Both the position numbers and the translations under genes were made by a program. From Avanaerovorax sp964442135 (GTDB taxonomy: Bacteria > Bacillota > Clostridia > Peptostreptococcales > Anaerovoracaceae), in the NCBI GenBank assembly GCA_964442135.1, contig CAYTYN010000004.1:1-59856 (forward strand): a stretch of 59,856 bases of DNA, written 5' to 3'. Positions 33,492 through 43,180 of this stretch are shown here, in pieces. Every line of letters starts with the position of its first letter. Positions within the stretch are counted from its first letter, which is position 1. The notes beneath the pieces were generated by a model. The model was not told the origin of the DNA, ran no database searches, and saw nothing but the letters and a program-made list of their open reading frames with translations.

Positions 33492-34853
33492 ATGAAGACT
33501 ACATTTATCTCTAAGGAAAACAACGAAGTGAAATTTAAAATGGAGTTCACAAGCGAAGAGTTTAACAATGCTATAATCGATGCATATAAAGCTACGAAAA
33601 ACCAATTTCTTATCGACGGATTCAGAAGAGGGAAAGCGCCGAGGAGCATTATAGAAAAGCACTACGGAGAAGGAGTGTTTTTCGAGGACGCCATCAACGG
33701 CATGCTTGATACAGGATATCCACAGGCTGTCAGGGAGCTGGAGATTGAAGTCATAGACAGACCTGATATGAGCTTCGGCGAGCTCGCTAAGGATAAGGAC
33801 GTGGAGATCACAGTGACCGTTCCTGTTTTTCCCGTAGTAGAGGTTAAGGACTACATGGGAGTAGAGGTGGATCAGCCCGAGTTTACGGCTAATGAAGCTG
33901 ACGCTGACGAGGAGCTGGAGTCCATGAGAAAGAGAAATTCCCGCATGATAGTTGCCGACAGAGAGGCTGAGAAGGGAGATACGGTGATCCTGGACTACGC
34001 CGGATTCGTAGGAGACGAACAGTTCGAGGGCGGTACCGCTGAAAATTATGAGCTGAAGCTTGGATCAGGCATGTTCATACCGGGATTCGAGGATCAGCTG
34101 GTAGGGATTAGAGCAGAGGAGAGCAGAGATGTGAAGGTAACCTTCCCTGAGGAGTATCATTCCGCTGATCTTGCAGGGAAGGAGGCAGTGTTCCACTGCA
34201 CCGTACACGAGGTGAAGGAGGAGCAGCTTCCGGAGCTTGACGATGAGTTCGCCAAGGATGTAAGCGAGTACGACACCCTTAAGGAGCTTAAGGACTCCAT
34301 CATTGAGAGAAATGAAAAGGCAGCCGCCGACCGTTCCGTGAACGCCGGAAGGGATGCGGTCATAAAGAAAATATACGAGATGAATAAGCCGGAGATTCCT
34401 CGCGTCCTGGTAGAGGATGAAATGGACAGAATGATGCAGGAGATCGATCAGGAGATGAGATATCAGGGGATGGACCTGCAGCAGTATCTGGACTTCGTCG
34501 GCCAGGAATATGACGCGTTCAGAGAGGAGAGCAGAGAGCGGGCTGCGGAAAAGGTGGGAACCAGACTGGTGCTCATGTCCATCGTGGATGCGGAAAAGCT
34601 GGATATTACTGAAGAAGAGATAGAAGAGGAACTGAAAAACCTTGCCGAGGCGTATAAGAGCGATGTGGACGATGTAAAGGAGATGATAAGCGAAGACGGC
34701 ATGGTATACTTTAAGAAGGACATGCAGCTGAAGAAAGTCATCGACCTTCTCTACGATAACGCCAAGATAAATAAGGTTAAGCCGGAAGAGATGAAGGCGG
34801 AAGAGACAAAGGCGGAAGACGAAAAGCCTGAAGATACCGAGGTGGAGAAATAA
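33492..34853 (+). CDS. tig: Trigger factor (ribosome-associated chaperone, PPIase)
   Basis: A 453-residue chaperone that binds nascent chains at ribosomal protein L23. The ribosome-binding signature is FRRGKAPRSIIEKHYG (about 44-59). The FKBP-type PPIase domain lies at about 150-245 (GDTVILDYAGFVGDEQFEGGTAENYELKLGSGMFIPGFEDQL), followed by the helical chaperone arms. The C-terminus carries an acidic/lysine tail of repeated KAEE/EDE units. The ATG follows AGGAGG. The stop overlaps the clpP start by one base, giving translational coupling. Confidence 0.97.
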   Translation: MKTTFISKENNEVKFKMEFTSEEFNNAIIDAYKATKNQFLIDGFRRGKAPRSIIEKHYGEGVFFEDAINGMLDTGYPQAVRELEIEVIDRPDMSFGELAKDKDVEITVTVPVFPVVEVKDYMGVEVDQPEFTANEADADEELESMRKRNSRMIVADREAEKGDTVILDYAGFVGDEQFEGGTAENYELKLGSGMFIPGFEDQLVGIRAEESRDVKVTFPEEYHSADLAGKEAVFHCTVHEVKEEQLPELDDEFAKDVSEYDTLKELKDSIIERNEKAAADRSVNAGRDAVIKKIYEMNKPEIPRVLVEDEMDRMMQEIDQEMRYQGMDLQQYLDFVGQEYDAFREESRERAAEKVGTRLVLMSIVDAEKLDITEEEIEEELKNLAEAYKSDVDDVKEMISEDGMVYFKKDMQLKKVIDLLYDNAKINKVKPEEMKAEETKAEDEKPEDTEVEK

Positions 34854-35434
34854 TGGCTCTTGTACCATATGTTATAGAGCAGACCGGAATGGGTGAGAGA
34901 TCCTACGACATATATTCCAGGCTGCTTAAGGACAGAATAATCTTCCTGGATCAGGAGATAGACGACCACGTTGCCAGTCTGGTAGTCGCGCAGCTTCTGT
35001 TCCTGGAGGCGGAGGATCCTGAAAAGGACGTCTGCGTATACATTAACAGTCCCGGCGGTTCCGTTACCGCCGGCATGGCTATTTACGATACCATGCAATA
35101 TATAAAACCTGATGTATCCACTATTTGCGTAGGGCTCGCCGCCAGCATGGGAGCATTTCTTCTCTCATCGGGCAGGAAGGGAAAGCGTTTTGCTCTTCCC
35201 AACGCCGAGGTCATGATACATCAGCCTCTGGGCGGAGCCAGAGGGCAGGCGTCAGACATAAGGATCCATGCCGAGTGGATAATGAGGACGAAAGAGAACC
35301 TTAACAGGATATTGAGCGAGAACACGGGCAAGCCTCTGGGTGTAATCGAAGCGGACACCGACAGGGATAACTTCATGACCGCTCAGGAGGCCATGGAGTA
35401 CGGCCTTATAGACAGGGTCATAGATAAGAGATAG
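34853..35434 (+). CDS. clpP: ATP-dependent Clp protease proteolytic subunit
   Basis: The 193-residue serine protease subunit that forms a tetradecameric chamber with ClpX. Catalytic Ser98 (GLAASMGAFLL) and His123 (AEVMIHQP) are present, with the DTDRDNFMTAQEA block holding the catalytic Asp region. The length is normal. Its ATG shares a base with the tig stop, and clpX follows 19 bases later. Confidence 0.98.
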   Translation: MALVPYVIEQTGMGERSYDIYSRLLKDRIIFLDQEIDDHVASLVVAQLLFLEAEDPEKDVCVYINSPGGSVTAGMAIYDTMQYIKPDVSTICVGLAASMGAFLLSSGRKGKRFALPNAEVMIHQPLGGARGQASDIRIHAEWIMRTKENLNRILSENTGKPLGVIEADTDRDNFMTAQEAMEYGLIDRVIDKR

Positions 35435-35453
35435 AGGAAAGGGGGATGCGGAT

Positions 35454-36716
35454 ATGACAGATATAATGAATCCGGACCATCAGCTGCACTGCTCCTTTTG
35501 CGGCAAGCCGCAGAGCCAGGTAAAGCGCCTTATAGCAGGTCCGGACGTTTACATCTGTGACGAGTGTGTCGAGATGTGCATGGACATAATAAACGAGGCC
35601 TTAGAGGAGGAAGCCCGCCACAGGGAGACCGGGTACGAGCTTCCTAAGCCCAAGGATATATTCGGATTCCTGTCAGAATACGTGATCGGGCAGGACGACG
35701 CTAAAAAAGCCCTGTCGGTAGCCGTATACAACCACTATAAGAGGATCAACAGCGCTTCCGCCCGGGACGACGACGTGGAGCTTACTAAGAGCAACATAGT
35801 AATGATAGGCCCTACAGGTTCCGGAAAAACCCTTTTGGCTCAGTCCCTTGCGAAGATTTTAGATGTACCTTTCGCCATAGCCGATGCAACGGCTTTGACG
35901 GAAGCAGGCTATGTGGGAGAGGATGTTGAAAATATACTTCTCAGACTCCTTCAGGCTGCGGACTGGGATTTGGAAAAGGCTCAGAAGGGTATAATATACG
36001 TGGACGAGATAGATAAGATAGCAAGAAAGAGCGAGAATCCGTCTATAACCAGAGACGTCAGCGGAGAAGGAGTTCAGCAGGCGCTTTTGAAGATACTGGA
36101 AGGAACCGTCGCCAACGTTCCGCCACAGGGAGGAAGGAAGCATCCCCATCAGGAGTTCATACCTTTCGACACTACCGACGTTCTGTTCATCTGCGGCGGG
36201 GCGTTTTCCGGACTGGATAAGGTGATCCAGAGACGCCGGGGAGAAAAGGTAATAGGCTTCAACTCTGACGTATCTCCGAAGGCTGACGAGGAAAAGGCCC
36301 TCCTGAAGGATGTCAGGCCTGAGGATCTGCTGAAGTACGGCCTTATACCGGAGTTCATCGGCAGGCTTCCTGTCATAGTTACCTTAGACGATCTGGATGA
36401 AGACGCTCTCGTGCGCATTATGAAGGAACCGAGGAACGCTTTGCTCAAGCAGTATAAAAAGCTTTTCGCACTGGACGGCGTAGAGCTTACGGTAAGCGAT
36501 GAGGCCGTGAGCGCCATCGCCAGAAAGGCAATAGAGAGGAAGACCGGAGCCAGAGGCTTGAGGAGCATATTGGAGAAGGCCATGAACGACATAATGTACG
36601 ATATTCCGTCCAGGGACGACGTGACAAAGTGCGTGGTTACTAAGGACACCATAGAGAAGGGCAGACGGCCTAAGCTTATAAGCGAGACAGAGACCCTGCC
36701 GGAAAAGTGTTCGTAA
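35454..36716 (+). CDS. clpX: ATP-dependent Clp protease ATP-binding subunit ClpX
   Basis: A 420-residue AAA+ unfoldase. The zinc-binding domain is CSFCGKPQ...CDECVEMC (about 12-40). Walker A is GPTGSGKT, Walker B IIYVDEIDKI, and the pore loop GYVGEDVE and ClpP-contacting region are present. It feeds substrates to the ClpP encoded just upstream. The ATG follows GGGGG. Confidence 0.98.
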   Translation: MTDIMNPDHQLHCSFCGKPQSQVKRLIAGPDVYICDECVEMCMDIINEALEEEARHRETGYELPKPKDIFGFLSEYVIGQDDAKKALSVAVYNHYKRINSASARDDDVELTKSNIVMIGPTGSGKTLLAQSLAKILDVPFAIADATALTEAGYVGEDVENILLRLLQAADWDLEKAQKGIIYVDEIDKIARKSENPSITRDVSGEGVQQALLKILEGTVANVPPQGGRKHPHQEFIPFDTTDVLFICGGAFSGLDKVIQRRRGEKVIGFNSDVSPKADEEKALLKDVRPEDLLKYGLIPEFIGRLPVIVTLDDLDEDALVRIMKEPRNALLKQYKKLFALDGVELTVSDEAVSAIARKAIERKTGARGLRSILEKAMNDIMYDIPSRDDVTKCVVTKDTIEKGRRPKLISETETLPEKCS

Positions 36717-36823
36717 GATCATGAGCAGGTGAAAATCCTTTTACATGCAAGGGCGGCTTAAGGTCGCTCCTTGTTATATAGTGGGCGGAGGCTTACCGCC
36801 TGTTTCAGGAAGGAGGGAATAAC
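36717..36823. other. clpX-lon intergenic region
   Basis: Holds a small imperfect hairpin (CAAGG...CCTTG) and GGCGG/CCGCC near the lon ribosome binding site. No terminator or promoter is convincing, so lon may be reached by read-through. Confidence 0.35.
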
Positions 36824-39283
36824 ATGGGTGACGATATTAAAAGCGTCTTTGAAAAGGCAGAAGACGCCGTGACGGATACAGAGCCGGAACACCTTGAAGG
36901 GTACATGGCGGATAAAGCCGCAGTCGGCGAAGGGTTAAAGCCGGACAAAATATATCCCTGTGTCCCGTTGAGGGGAGTTACCATCTTCCCTAATACGGTC
37001 ATTCATTTCGATTTAGGGAGAGATAAGTCTATTAAAGCGCTGGAAAGCGCCATGGCAAGAGACAAGATCCTCTTCGTGACCAGTCAGAAGGACGACAGCA
37101 TACTCATACCTACGTTCTCAGATCTCTACAGCATGGGAACCATCGTAAGGGTAAAGCAGATGCTGAAGATTAACGGCGATGCCGTGAGAGTGCTGGTGGA
37201 GGGTCTTGCCAGAGCCAGGATAAAGAAGCCGATCACAGAGGAAAGCTACATGACGTGTACGCTGACTGAAATGCCTGAGTTCATCGATGAAGCAGGGCTT
37301 ACAGTGGAAGAAAAGGCGGCGGTCAGAATGGCGAGGGATCTTTTCGTGGAGTACGCGGCTCTGACGGGGAGAGTGTCCGACGACATGGTGGATAAGATAG
37401 TCTCCACCGTGAACCCGGGATGGTTCTGCGACAAAGCCGCCAGCGAGCTGGGCGTATCCTGCGCCGTAAAGCAGCGGATTCTCGACGCCTTTCCGTTCGG
37501 AGAGAGGATAGAAAACCTGGTAAAGACTTTGACCGAGGAAAATCAGATCGCTGTAATGGAAAAACAGCTGAGCCAGAAGGTTAAGGAAAACGTAGACTCC
37601 AATCAGAGAGAATATTTTCTCAAGGAGAGGATGAAGGCCATACAGGAGGAGCTGGGAGGGGGCGAGGATCCTTCTCAGGAGGCCGACGAGTGGATAAAGA
37701 AGCTGAACCGGCTCAATCTGGAGCCTTCCACGGACGAAAAGATCAGAAAGGAAATCAAGCGCTTTACACGGATGATGCCGTCATCGGCGGAAAGCGGAGT
37801 CATAAGGACCTATGTGGAGACCCTTTTGGAGCTTCCGTGGAAAAAAGCGTCCAAGGTGAACACTAACCTCAATAAAGCCGAAAAGGTGCTGGAAAAGGAG
37901 CACTACGGATTGAAAAAAGTAAAGGAGAGGATCATAGAATACCTGGCGGTGGTACACCTGGCTAAGGAGCTGAAAGGCCCTATAATCTGCCTGGTAGGCC
38001 CTCCGGGAGTAGGAAAGACCTCGATTGCGAGATCCGTAGCCAACGCCACAGGAAGAAAGTTCATCAGGATGAGCCTGGGAGGCGTCAGAGACGAAGCGGA
38101 AATAAGGGGTCACAGGCGCACCTATATCGGAGCGATTCCGGGCAGGATCATAAACAGCGTGAAGGAATCGGGCGTGAATAATCCCGTCTTCCTGTTCGAC
38201 GAGATAGATAAGATAGGAGCCGACTTCAAGGGGGATCCTTCATCGGCCCTTCTGGAGGTTCTGGATCCGGAGCAGAACAGGACCTTCACCGATCACTATC
38301 TGGAGGTGCCTTTCGATCTTTCCAAGGTTCTCTTCATAACCACCGCCAACACCGTAGATACCATCCCCAGACCTCTCCTCGACAGAATGGAGGTCATAGA
38401 GGTCAGCGGATACACGGAAGAGGATAAGGTGCACATAGCGGAGGATTACCTGATCCCTAAGCAGATAAAGGAAAACGGCCTTAAGAAGGATAGCGTGAGG
38501 ATATCCGAAAACGCCGTGAGAGACATAATTAACTACTACACCAGAGAATCAGGTGTGAGAAACCTGGAAAGGGAGATAGGCTCCATATGCAGGAAGACGG
38601 CGAAGAGAATCGTGACCACTAAGAGCAAGGGCGCCTTTATCACCCCTAGGAATCTGGAAAAATATCTGGGCACGAAGAAGTACCGCTACGACGTTCTGGA
38701 GGGGGAGAGCGAGATAGGTGTAGCTACGGGCATGGCATGGACCGCGGTGGGAGGAGATACTCTTTCCATAGAAGCCGCCGTGCTGGCGGGAAGCGGAAGA
38801 CTTTCCCTCACCGGTCATCTGGGAGATGTAATGCAGGAGTCGGCAAAGGCCGGAGTCAGCTACATACGCTCGGTGGCGGATAAGCTGGACATAGATGTGG
38901 ATTTCTACAAGAAATACGATCTCCACATTCACGTTCCTGAGGGAGCGGTGCCAAAGGACGGCCCGTCTGCCGGCGTCACCATGTTCACTGCCGTCGTATC
39001 GGCTCTTACCGGTATTCCGGTGAGAAAGGACGTGGCCATGACGGGAGAGATAACCTTAAGGGGCAAAGTCCTTCCCGTAGGCGGGATAAGGGAAAAGGTA
39101 CTGGCCGCTCACAGAGCGGGAGCGAGAACCATACTGCTTCCGGAGGAGAATATAAAGGACACAGAGGAAATACCTGCTTCGGTGAGAAAGCAGCTGACCT
39201 TCGTGCCGCTGAAAAGGGCCTTTGACGCTTTAGATGCGGCCTTAGACAGGAGAGAAAATGGGGATAATCAAATCGGAGCTTGA
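36824..39283 (+). CDS. lon: ATP-dependent protease La (Lon)
   Basis: An 819-residue soluble LonA-type protease. The N-terminal substrate domain (VPLRGVTIFPNTVIHFDLGR) is followed by a AAA+ domain with Walker A GPPGVGKTS (about 391-399) and Walker B VFLFDEIDKI, then the protease domain with Ser715 in PKDGPSAG and the partner Lys in IREKVLAAHRAG. The first 35 residues form an unusual acidic extension. The gene overlaps the downstream GTPase gene by 26 bases, the common lon-ysxC arrangement. Confidence 0.97.
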   Translation: MGDDIKSVFEKAEDAVTDTEPEHLEGYMADKAAVGEGLKPDKIYPCVPLRGVTIFPNTVIHFDLGRDKSIKALESAMARDKILFVTSQKDDSILIPTFSDLYSMGTIVRVKQMLKINGDAVRVLVEGLARARIKKPITEESYMTCTLTEMPEFIDEAGLTVEEKAAVRMARDLFVEYAALTGRVSDDMVDKIVSTVNPGWFCDKAASELGVSCAVKQRILDAFPFGERIENLVKTLTEENQIAVMEKQLSQKVKENVDSNQREYFLKERMKAIQEELGGGEDPSQEADEWIKKLNRLNLEPSTDEKIRKEIKRFTRMMPSSAESGVIRTYVETLLELPWKKASKVNTNLNKAEKVLEKEHYGLKKVKERIIEYLAVVHLAKELKGPIICLVGPPGVGKTSIARSVANATGRKFIRMSLGGVRDEAEIRGHRRTYIGAIPGRIINSVKESGVNNPVFLFDEIDKIGADFKGDPSSALLEVLDPEQNRTFTDHYLEVPFDLSKVLFITTANTVDTIPRPLLDRMEVIEVSGYTEEDKVHIAEDYLIPKQIKENGLKKDSVRISENAVRDIINYYTRESGVRNLEREIGSICRKTAKRIVTTKSKGAFITPRNLEKYLGTKKYRYDVLEGESEIGVATGMAWTAVGGDTLSIEAAVLAGSGRLSLTGHLGDVMQESAKAGVSYIRSVADKLDIDVDFYKKYDLHIHVPEGAVPKDGPSAGVTMFTAVVSALTGIPVRKDVAMTGEITLRGKVLPVGGIREKVLAAHRAGARTILLPEENIKDTEEIPASVRKQLTFVPLKRAFDALDAALDRRENGDNQIGA

Positions 39284-39866
39284 GGCTGTGGCTGTGAAGG
39301 CGTCCCAGTATCCGGAGGACGTTCTTCCGGAGATCGCCTTTGCGGGGAGATCTAACGTGGGAAAAAGCTCTCTCTTGAACCTTCTGACGGGAAGAAAGAG
39401 CCTGGCAAGAGTCAGCGCCAGTCCGGGAAAGACCAGAACCATAAATTTCTACCTGATAGACGACAGCTTCCGCATAGTTGACCTTCCGGGTTACGGCTAT
39501 GCGAAGGCGGCCAGATCGGTGACGGAAAGCTGGGGAAGGATGGTAGAGGGCTACATGGAAGCCCGAAAGGGCCTAGTAAGGGTGGTACAGCTGGTGGATA
39601 TACGCCATGAGCCTACGGCTCAGGACGTTCAGATGTATGAATACCTCAGACACTACGGTTTGGACGGAACGGTGGTGGCCACGAAGTCCGACAAGGTACC
39701 GTCAGGTCAGAGGATACGATGCCTTAAGATAATAAGAGAAAAGCTGAGGCTTACGGAGGAGGACGCGGTGATCCCCGTTTCCGCACTGAAAAAAACCGGC
39801 GGAGACGACCTTCTCCGGCACATGGAAATGCTTTTAAGAGATGAAAACCCTTTTAATGAAAAATAG
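39258..39866 (+). CDS. ysxC: Ribosome biogenesis GTPase YihA/YsxC (EngB)
   Basis: A 202-residue TrmE-Era-EngA-like GTPase needed for large-subunit assembly. G1 is GRSNVGKSSL (about 30-39), G3 is DLPGYGYAK, G4 is TKSDK and G5 VSALKK. It begins inside the end of lon (26-base overlap), implying coupled translation. Its last codons run into a hairpin. Confidence 0.96.
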   Translation: MGIIKSELEAVAVKASQYPEDVLPEIAFAGRSNVGKSSLLNLLTGRKSLARVSASPGKTRTINFYLIDDSFRIVDLPGYGYAKAARSVTESWGRMVEGYMEARKGLVRVVQLVDIRHEPTAQDVQMYEYLRHYGLDGTVVATKSDKVPSGQRIRCLKIIREKLRLTEEDAVIPVSALKKTGGDDLLRHMEMLLRDENPFNEK

Positions 39867-39874
39867 AAGGGTTT
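39845..39874 (+). terminator. Hairpin overlapping the ysxC stop codon
   Basis: AAACCCTT (39845-39852) pairs with AAGGGTTT (39867-39874). The T-run is short, so termination may be partial. Confidence 0.45.
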
Positions 39875-39899
39875 AAGCCGAAAATATTGAAAAAATCCG

Positions 39900-39928
39900 T
39901 GACAGAAGTGCCTTAAAAGGTGTAAAAT
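39900..39928 (+). promoter_or_regulatory. Candidate promoter of hpt
   Basis: TGACAG (39900-39905), 17 bases, TAAAAT (39923-39928). Confidence 0.4.
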
Positions 39929-39953
39929 CAGAAAGGCAGGACGGAGGATAACG

Positions 39954-40484
39954 ATGAATGAAAAGGAAGCTGCGGTAAAGGTTCTATATACCAGGGAGGA
40001 AGTGGAAAACCGAGCCAGAGAGCTGGGAAAGCAGATCTCTGAGGACTATGCGGGTGAGGAGCTGATACTCCTCGGTACCCTTAAGGGCGCTGTGATTTGG
40101 ATGGGCGATCTCATGAAGGAGATAACCATAGACACTAAGATAGACTTCATATCTGCCAGCAGCTACGGTTCGGGTACCACCAGCAGCGGTATAGTCAAGG
40201 TGACTAAGGACGTGGATATGGATCTCTACCGGAAGCATATTCTCATAGTGGAGGATATCGTCGACACTGGGACTACGCTGAAATACCTGAAGGACTACCT
40301 GGAGGACAGAAACCCCAGCAGCGTGAAGATCTGCACTCTCCTGGATAAGCCGTCCAGAAGAAAAGCCGAAGTATACGCAGATTATATCGGGTTTACCGTA
40401 GACGACCTTTTTATCATAGGATATGGTCTTGACTACGATCAGAAGTACAGGAATCTTCCCTACGTGGGATACCTGGAAAACTGA
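39954..40484 (+). CDS. hpt: Hypoxanthine phosphoribosyltransferase
   Basis: A 176-residue purine salvage enzyme that makes IMP/GMP from hypoxanthine or guanine and PRPP. The PRPP motif is ILIVEDIVDTGTTLKYL (about 96-112), with LLGTLKGAVIWMGDL near residue 40 and the flexible-loop SSYGSGTTSSG. Length is typical. The ATG follows GGAGG and pduL follows after 28 bases. Confidence 0.95.
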   Translation: MNEKEAAVKVLYTREEVENRARELGKQISEDYAGEELILLGTLKGAVIWMGDLMKEITIDTKIDFISASSYGSGTTSSGIVKVTKDVDMDLYRKHILIVEDIVDTGTTLKYLKDYLEDRNPSSVKICTLLDKPSRRKAEVYADYIGFTVDDLFIIGYGLDYDQKYRNLPYVGYLEN

Positions 40485-40512
40485 CATAACATGAGGAAAG
40501 AAGGAGAGAAAA

Positions 40513-41085
40513 ATGGGCTACACAGTACCGATCGGAATTTCTAACAAACACATACATCTCAGCCAGGAGCATCTGGAGATCCTTTTCGGGAAAGAACACC
40601 GGCTTACTCCGACCAAGCCGCTGAAGCAGCCTGATCAGTTTGCGGCTGAGGAGAAGGTGGATATAGTAGGGCCTAAGAAGACTCTGAAGGGAGTAAGAGT
40701 ATTGGGACCTGTAAGAAGCGAAACCCAGGTAGAGCTCGCTCTCACCGACGCCAGAGCCATAGGCGTTACGGTTCCCGTAAGGGAATCCGGCAAGCTGGAC
40801 GGAACTCCGGGATGTAAGCTGGTAGGACCTTGCGGAGAGGTAGAACTGGATCACGGCGTTATCGCGGCTCTTCGTCACGTTCACTTAAACGACGAGCAGG
40901 CGGCAGAAGTCGGCGTGAAGGACGGAGAGATGGTGAGCATCAGAATCGGCGGGGAAAGAGGCCTGGTGTTCGAGAACGTTCTCGCCAGAGTAGGCTCCAA
41001 GCATTTCAGAGAGGTGCACCTGGATACTGATGAAGGAAACGCGGCAGGATGCGGAAACGACACAGTGTGTGAGATAATTAAATAA
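40513..41085 (+). CDS. pduL: Phosphate propanoyltransferase (PduL-type phosphotransacylase)
   Basis: A 190-residue enzyme that exchanges CoA and phosphate on short acyl groups. The zinc-site histidines are in SNKHIHLSQEH (near the N-terminus) and ALRHVHLN (about 117-124), and the LGPVRSETQVELALTDAR block is typical. There is no microcompartment localisation extension at the N-terminus, so this is the housekeeping cytoplasmic form that may substitute for Pta. No acetate kinase gene is adjacent. Confidence 0.93.
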   Translation: MGYTVPIGISNKHIHLSQEHLEILFGKEHRLTPTKPLKQPDQFAAEEKVDIVGPKKTLKGVRVLGPVRSETQVELALTDARAIGVTVPVRESGKLDGTPGCKLVGPCGEVELDHGVIAALRHVHLNDEQAAEVGVKDGEMVSIRIGGERGLVFENVLARVGSKHFREVHLDTDEGNAAGCGNDTVCEIIK

Positions 41086-41100
41086 GTGCACTGAGATCGG

Positions 41101-41134
41101 TGGGGCTGTGCCTGTTATAGTGCAGCCCCATTTT
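41101..41134 (+). terminator. Terminator of hpt-pduL
   Basis: TGGGGCTG (41101-41108) pairs with CAGCCCCA (41123-41130), then TTTT. Confidence 0.75.
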
Positions 41135-41154
41135 GGATATAGAGGAGGAAGCAC

Positions 41155-41814
41155 ATGAGAAAATTCAATTATGCGTCATCCATCCTTGTAGTGATTTTCC
41201 TGCCCCTGATGATCGTGGTACTGAGCTCCAATGCAGTACTGCGCATGTCTGAGACGTACGTATATCATTTTTACGACACCCGGGCAGCCTCTTCCCTCGG
41301 CTACAACGTGGACAGCTCGGAATTTGCGAAGGAGATAGCCGGGTACTGGTCGTCCTTTGACGATGAGTTCCAGGTCTACGAGAACAACGGAGATTTCAGC
41401 GACCCTATCTTCGACGACGATGAACAGGTGGCTATGTGGCGTGCGAAGCTGGCGATAAACTTCCACCTGCTTTTAGGCATATTCTGCGGAATAGTCGGTC
41501 TGTCCTTCTACATCTACCTGTACAGGAGGGGCTTCAAGAAGGCGCTGAGAAAGCGTGGTTTCCTCGCTGCGGGGATAACGGCGGTTCTTATTGTGATCCA
41601 GGATGTGCTTTTGTCTTCAGGAGAGTTTCAGGCCATGCTCTACGATCGCTTTATAGGAGTGGAGCTGGAGGAAGGCTCGGCGCTGATGACCCTGCTGGGA
41701 AGCTCGTTTTATAAGACCTATAACCTGTTTTCCACAATTTTGGGAATGGCTATCCTGGGGATATTCTTTTACATACATTTTAATATTACTAAAATAAAGC
41801 ATGTTTTTTACTGA
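41155..41814 (+). CDS. DUF1461/TIGR01906 family integral membrane protein
   Basis: A 219-residue membrane protein with about four to five spans: one at the N-terminus (about 8-27), an outward loop of about 75 acidic residues, then paired spans near 103-122, 133-150 and 192-212. The pattern and length match the TIGR01906 family of Firmicutes, whose role is unknown. GGAGG lies before the ATG. It is followed 16 bases later by the DJ-1-like gene. Confidence 0.8.
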   Translation: MRKFNYASSILVVIFLPLMIVVLSSNAVLRMSETYVYHFYDTRAASSLGYNVDSSEFAKEIAGYWSSFDDEFQVYENNGDFSDPIFDDDEQVAMWRAKLAINFHLLLGIFCGIVGLSFYIYLYRRGFKKALRKRGFLAAGITAVLIVIQDVLLSSGEFQAMLYDRFIGVELEEGSALMTLLGSSFYKTYNLFSTILGMAILGIFFYIHFNITKIKHVFY

Positions 41815-41830
41815 TATTAGGAGAGAAAGA

Positions 41831-42382
41831 ATGATCTATTTATTTTTAGCAAATGGATTTGAGGAAGTGGAAGCCATAACTGTAGTGGATCTGCTCAGAA
41901 GAGCGGATATCCAGGTAAAGACGGTGTCTCTTATGGAAGATACGATGGTATACGGTTCCAGAGGTATAGGGGTAGAAGCAGACGCGCTGTTTAGAGATGT
42001 GGACTGGGATAACTGCCGGATGATGGTTCTTCCGGGCGGGATGCCGGGAACGATGAACCTTTGCAATCACTATGAGTTCAATCTCAAGCTGAAGGAATTC
42101 AACGATAGGGGCGGACTGATAGGGGCCATCTGCGCAGCTCCCATGGTACTGGGCAGAGCCGGAGTACTGAAAAGCCACAGGGCTACTATCTACGACGGCA
42201 TGGAGAAGGAGCTGTTAGACGCCGAGTATACCGGTGAAGACGTTACCGTGTCCGGAAACATCGTGACGGGGCGTGGCCCGGGACTTGCCATGGATTTCGC
42301 TCTCAAGCTCATAGAGGTTATAAAGGGAAGAGCTGTAATGGAAGAGGTGAAGTCGGGTCTCCTTTACGAGAAGGAAATATAG
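41831..42382 (+). CDS. DJ-1/PfpI family protein (YajL-like)
   Basis: A 183-residue protein of the DJ-1 superfamily. The nucleophile-elbow cysteine is in LIGAICAAPMVL (about residue 98), the supporting Glu in ANGFEEVEA, and the glycine-rich PGGMPGT precedes. DJ-1/YajL proteins are linked to protection against oxidative or carbonyl damage; the precise reaction is debated. The ATG at 41831 has AGGAGA upstream; the open frame from 41801 would overlap the previous gene. The next gene starts on the base after the stop. Confidence 0.9.
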   Translation: MIYLFLANGFEEVEAITVVDLLRRADIQVKTVSLMEDTMVYGSRGIGVEADALFRDVDWDNCRMMVLPGGMPGTMNLCNHYEFNLKLKEFNDRGGLIGAICAAPMVLGRAGVLKSHRATIYDGMEKELLDAEYTGEDVTVSGNIVTGRGPGLAMDFALKLIEVIKGRAVMEEVKSGLLYEKEI

Positions 42383-43180
42383 ATGAGTTATAAAACCGAT
42401 ATGCACATTCACAGCGTATATTCCGACGGGTGGGCTACGCCGGTAGAGCTGGTGAGAAAGTATAAGGACGACGATTACGACGTGGTGTCCTTAACGGATC
42501 ACGATAACGTAGCAGGCGTCCACGACGCTCTCGTATCCGGAGAAGCACTCAGGATACAGGTCATACCCGGTATAGAGCTTTCCACGAAAAAGGAGCTTGA
42601 CGGACGGGGATATGCCAGTGAGATACATGTATTAGGATATAACATAGATATTGAAAACAAGAGCCTTCTGGAGCTTTCCGAAAGGCTTCTCCGCTCCAGG
42701 AGGGAGAGAAATGAGGCGTTAATTGAAAGGCTGAGGGCAGAAGGATACAATTTGGATGAGGAACTGATTCGGATGAGAAACGGCGGAGGATATATCGCCA
42801 AGCCGGATATCGTCAGAGCCTTAGAGGCTTTGGGAGTCGATGGGAAGGACGGATGGTCCATGCTGGACAGCCGGCAGCGGTACATGCCCTCTGTGGAAGA
42901 GGGGATCAGCGCTATAAGAGATGCGAAGGGAATCCCTGTGCTTGCCCATCCCATGAAGATCAGCGGACTGAGACCCGGGGAGGAAGGCTTTTTCGACAGG
43001 CTTTCTGACCTTCTCCGTCATCTCAAGAAGGCGGGTCTGGGCGGAATGGAATGCTTTCACCCGTCGGCGAATCAGGAGCATAGGCTGAAGCTGGTGGATC
43101 TGGCGGGAAGGTATCACCTTCACATGACGGAAGGGTCAGATTTTCATGGGAATATAGGTAATAAAGGAGAGGCTTTATAG
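42383..43180 (+). CDS. PHP domain metal-dependent phosphoesterase
   Basis: A 265-residue PHP-family phosphoesterase. Metal ligands are in HIHSVYSDG (His8, His10), SLTDHDN, IPGIELST, PVLAHPMK and the terminal EGSDFHG. Related enzymes (YciV/RnmH-like) are nucleoside-3',5'-bisphosphate phosphatases or 5'-3' exonucleases; either is possible. The stop overlaps the phoH start (TAGTG). Confidence 0.88.
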   Translation: MSYKTDMHIHSVYSDGWATPVELVRKYKDDDYDVVSLTDHDNVAGVHDALVSGEALRIQVIPGIELSTKKELDGRGYASEIHVLGYNIDIENKSLLELSERLLRSRRERNEALIERLRAEGYNLDEELIRMRNGGGYIAKPDIVRALEALGVDGKDGWSMLDSRQRYMPSVEEGISAIRDAKGIPVLAHPMKISGLRPGEEGFFDRLSDLLRHLKKAGLGGMECFHPSANQEHRLKLVDLAGRYHLHMTEGSDFHGNIGNKGEAL

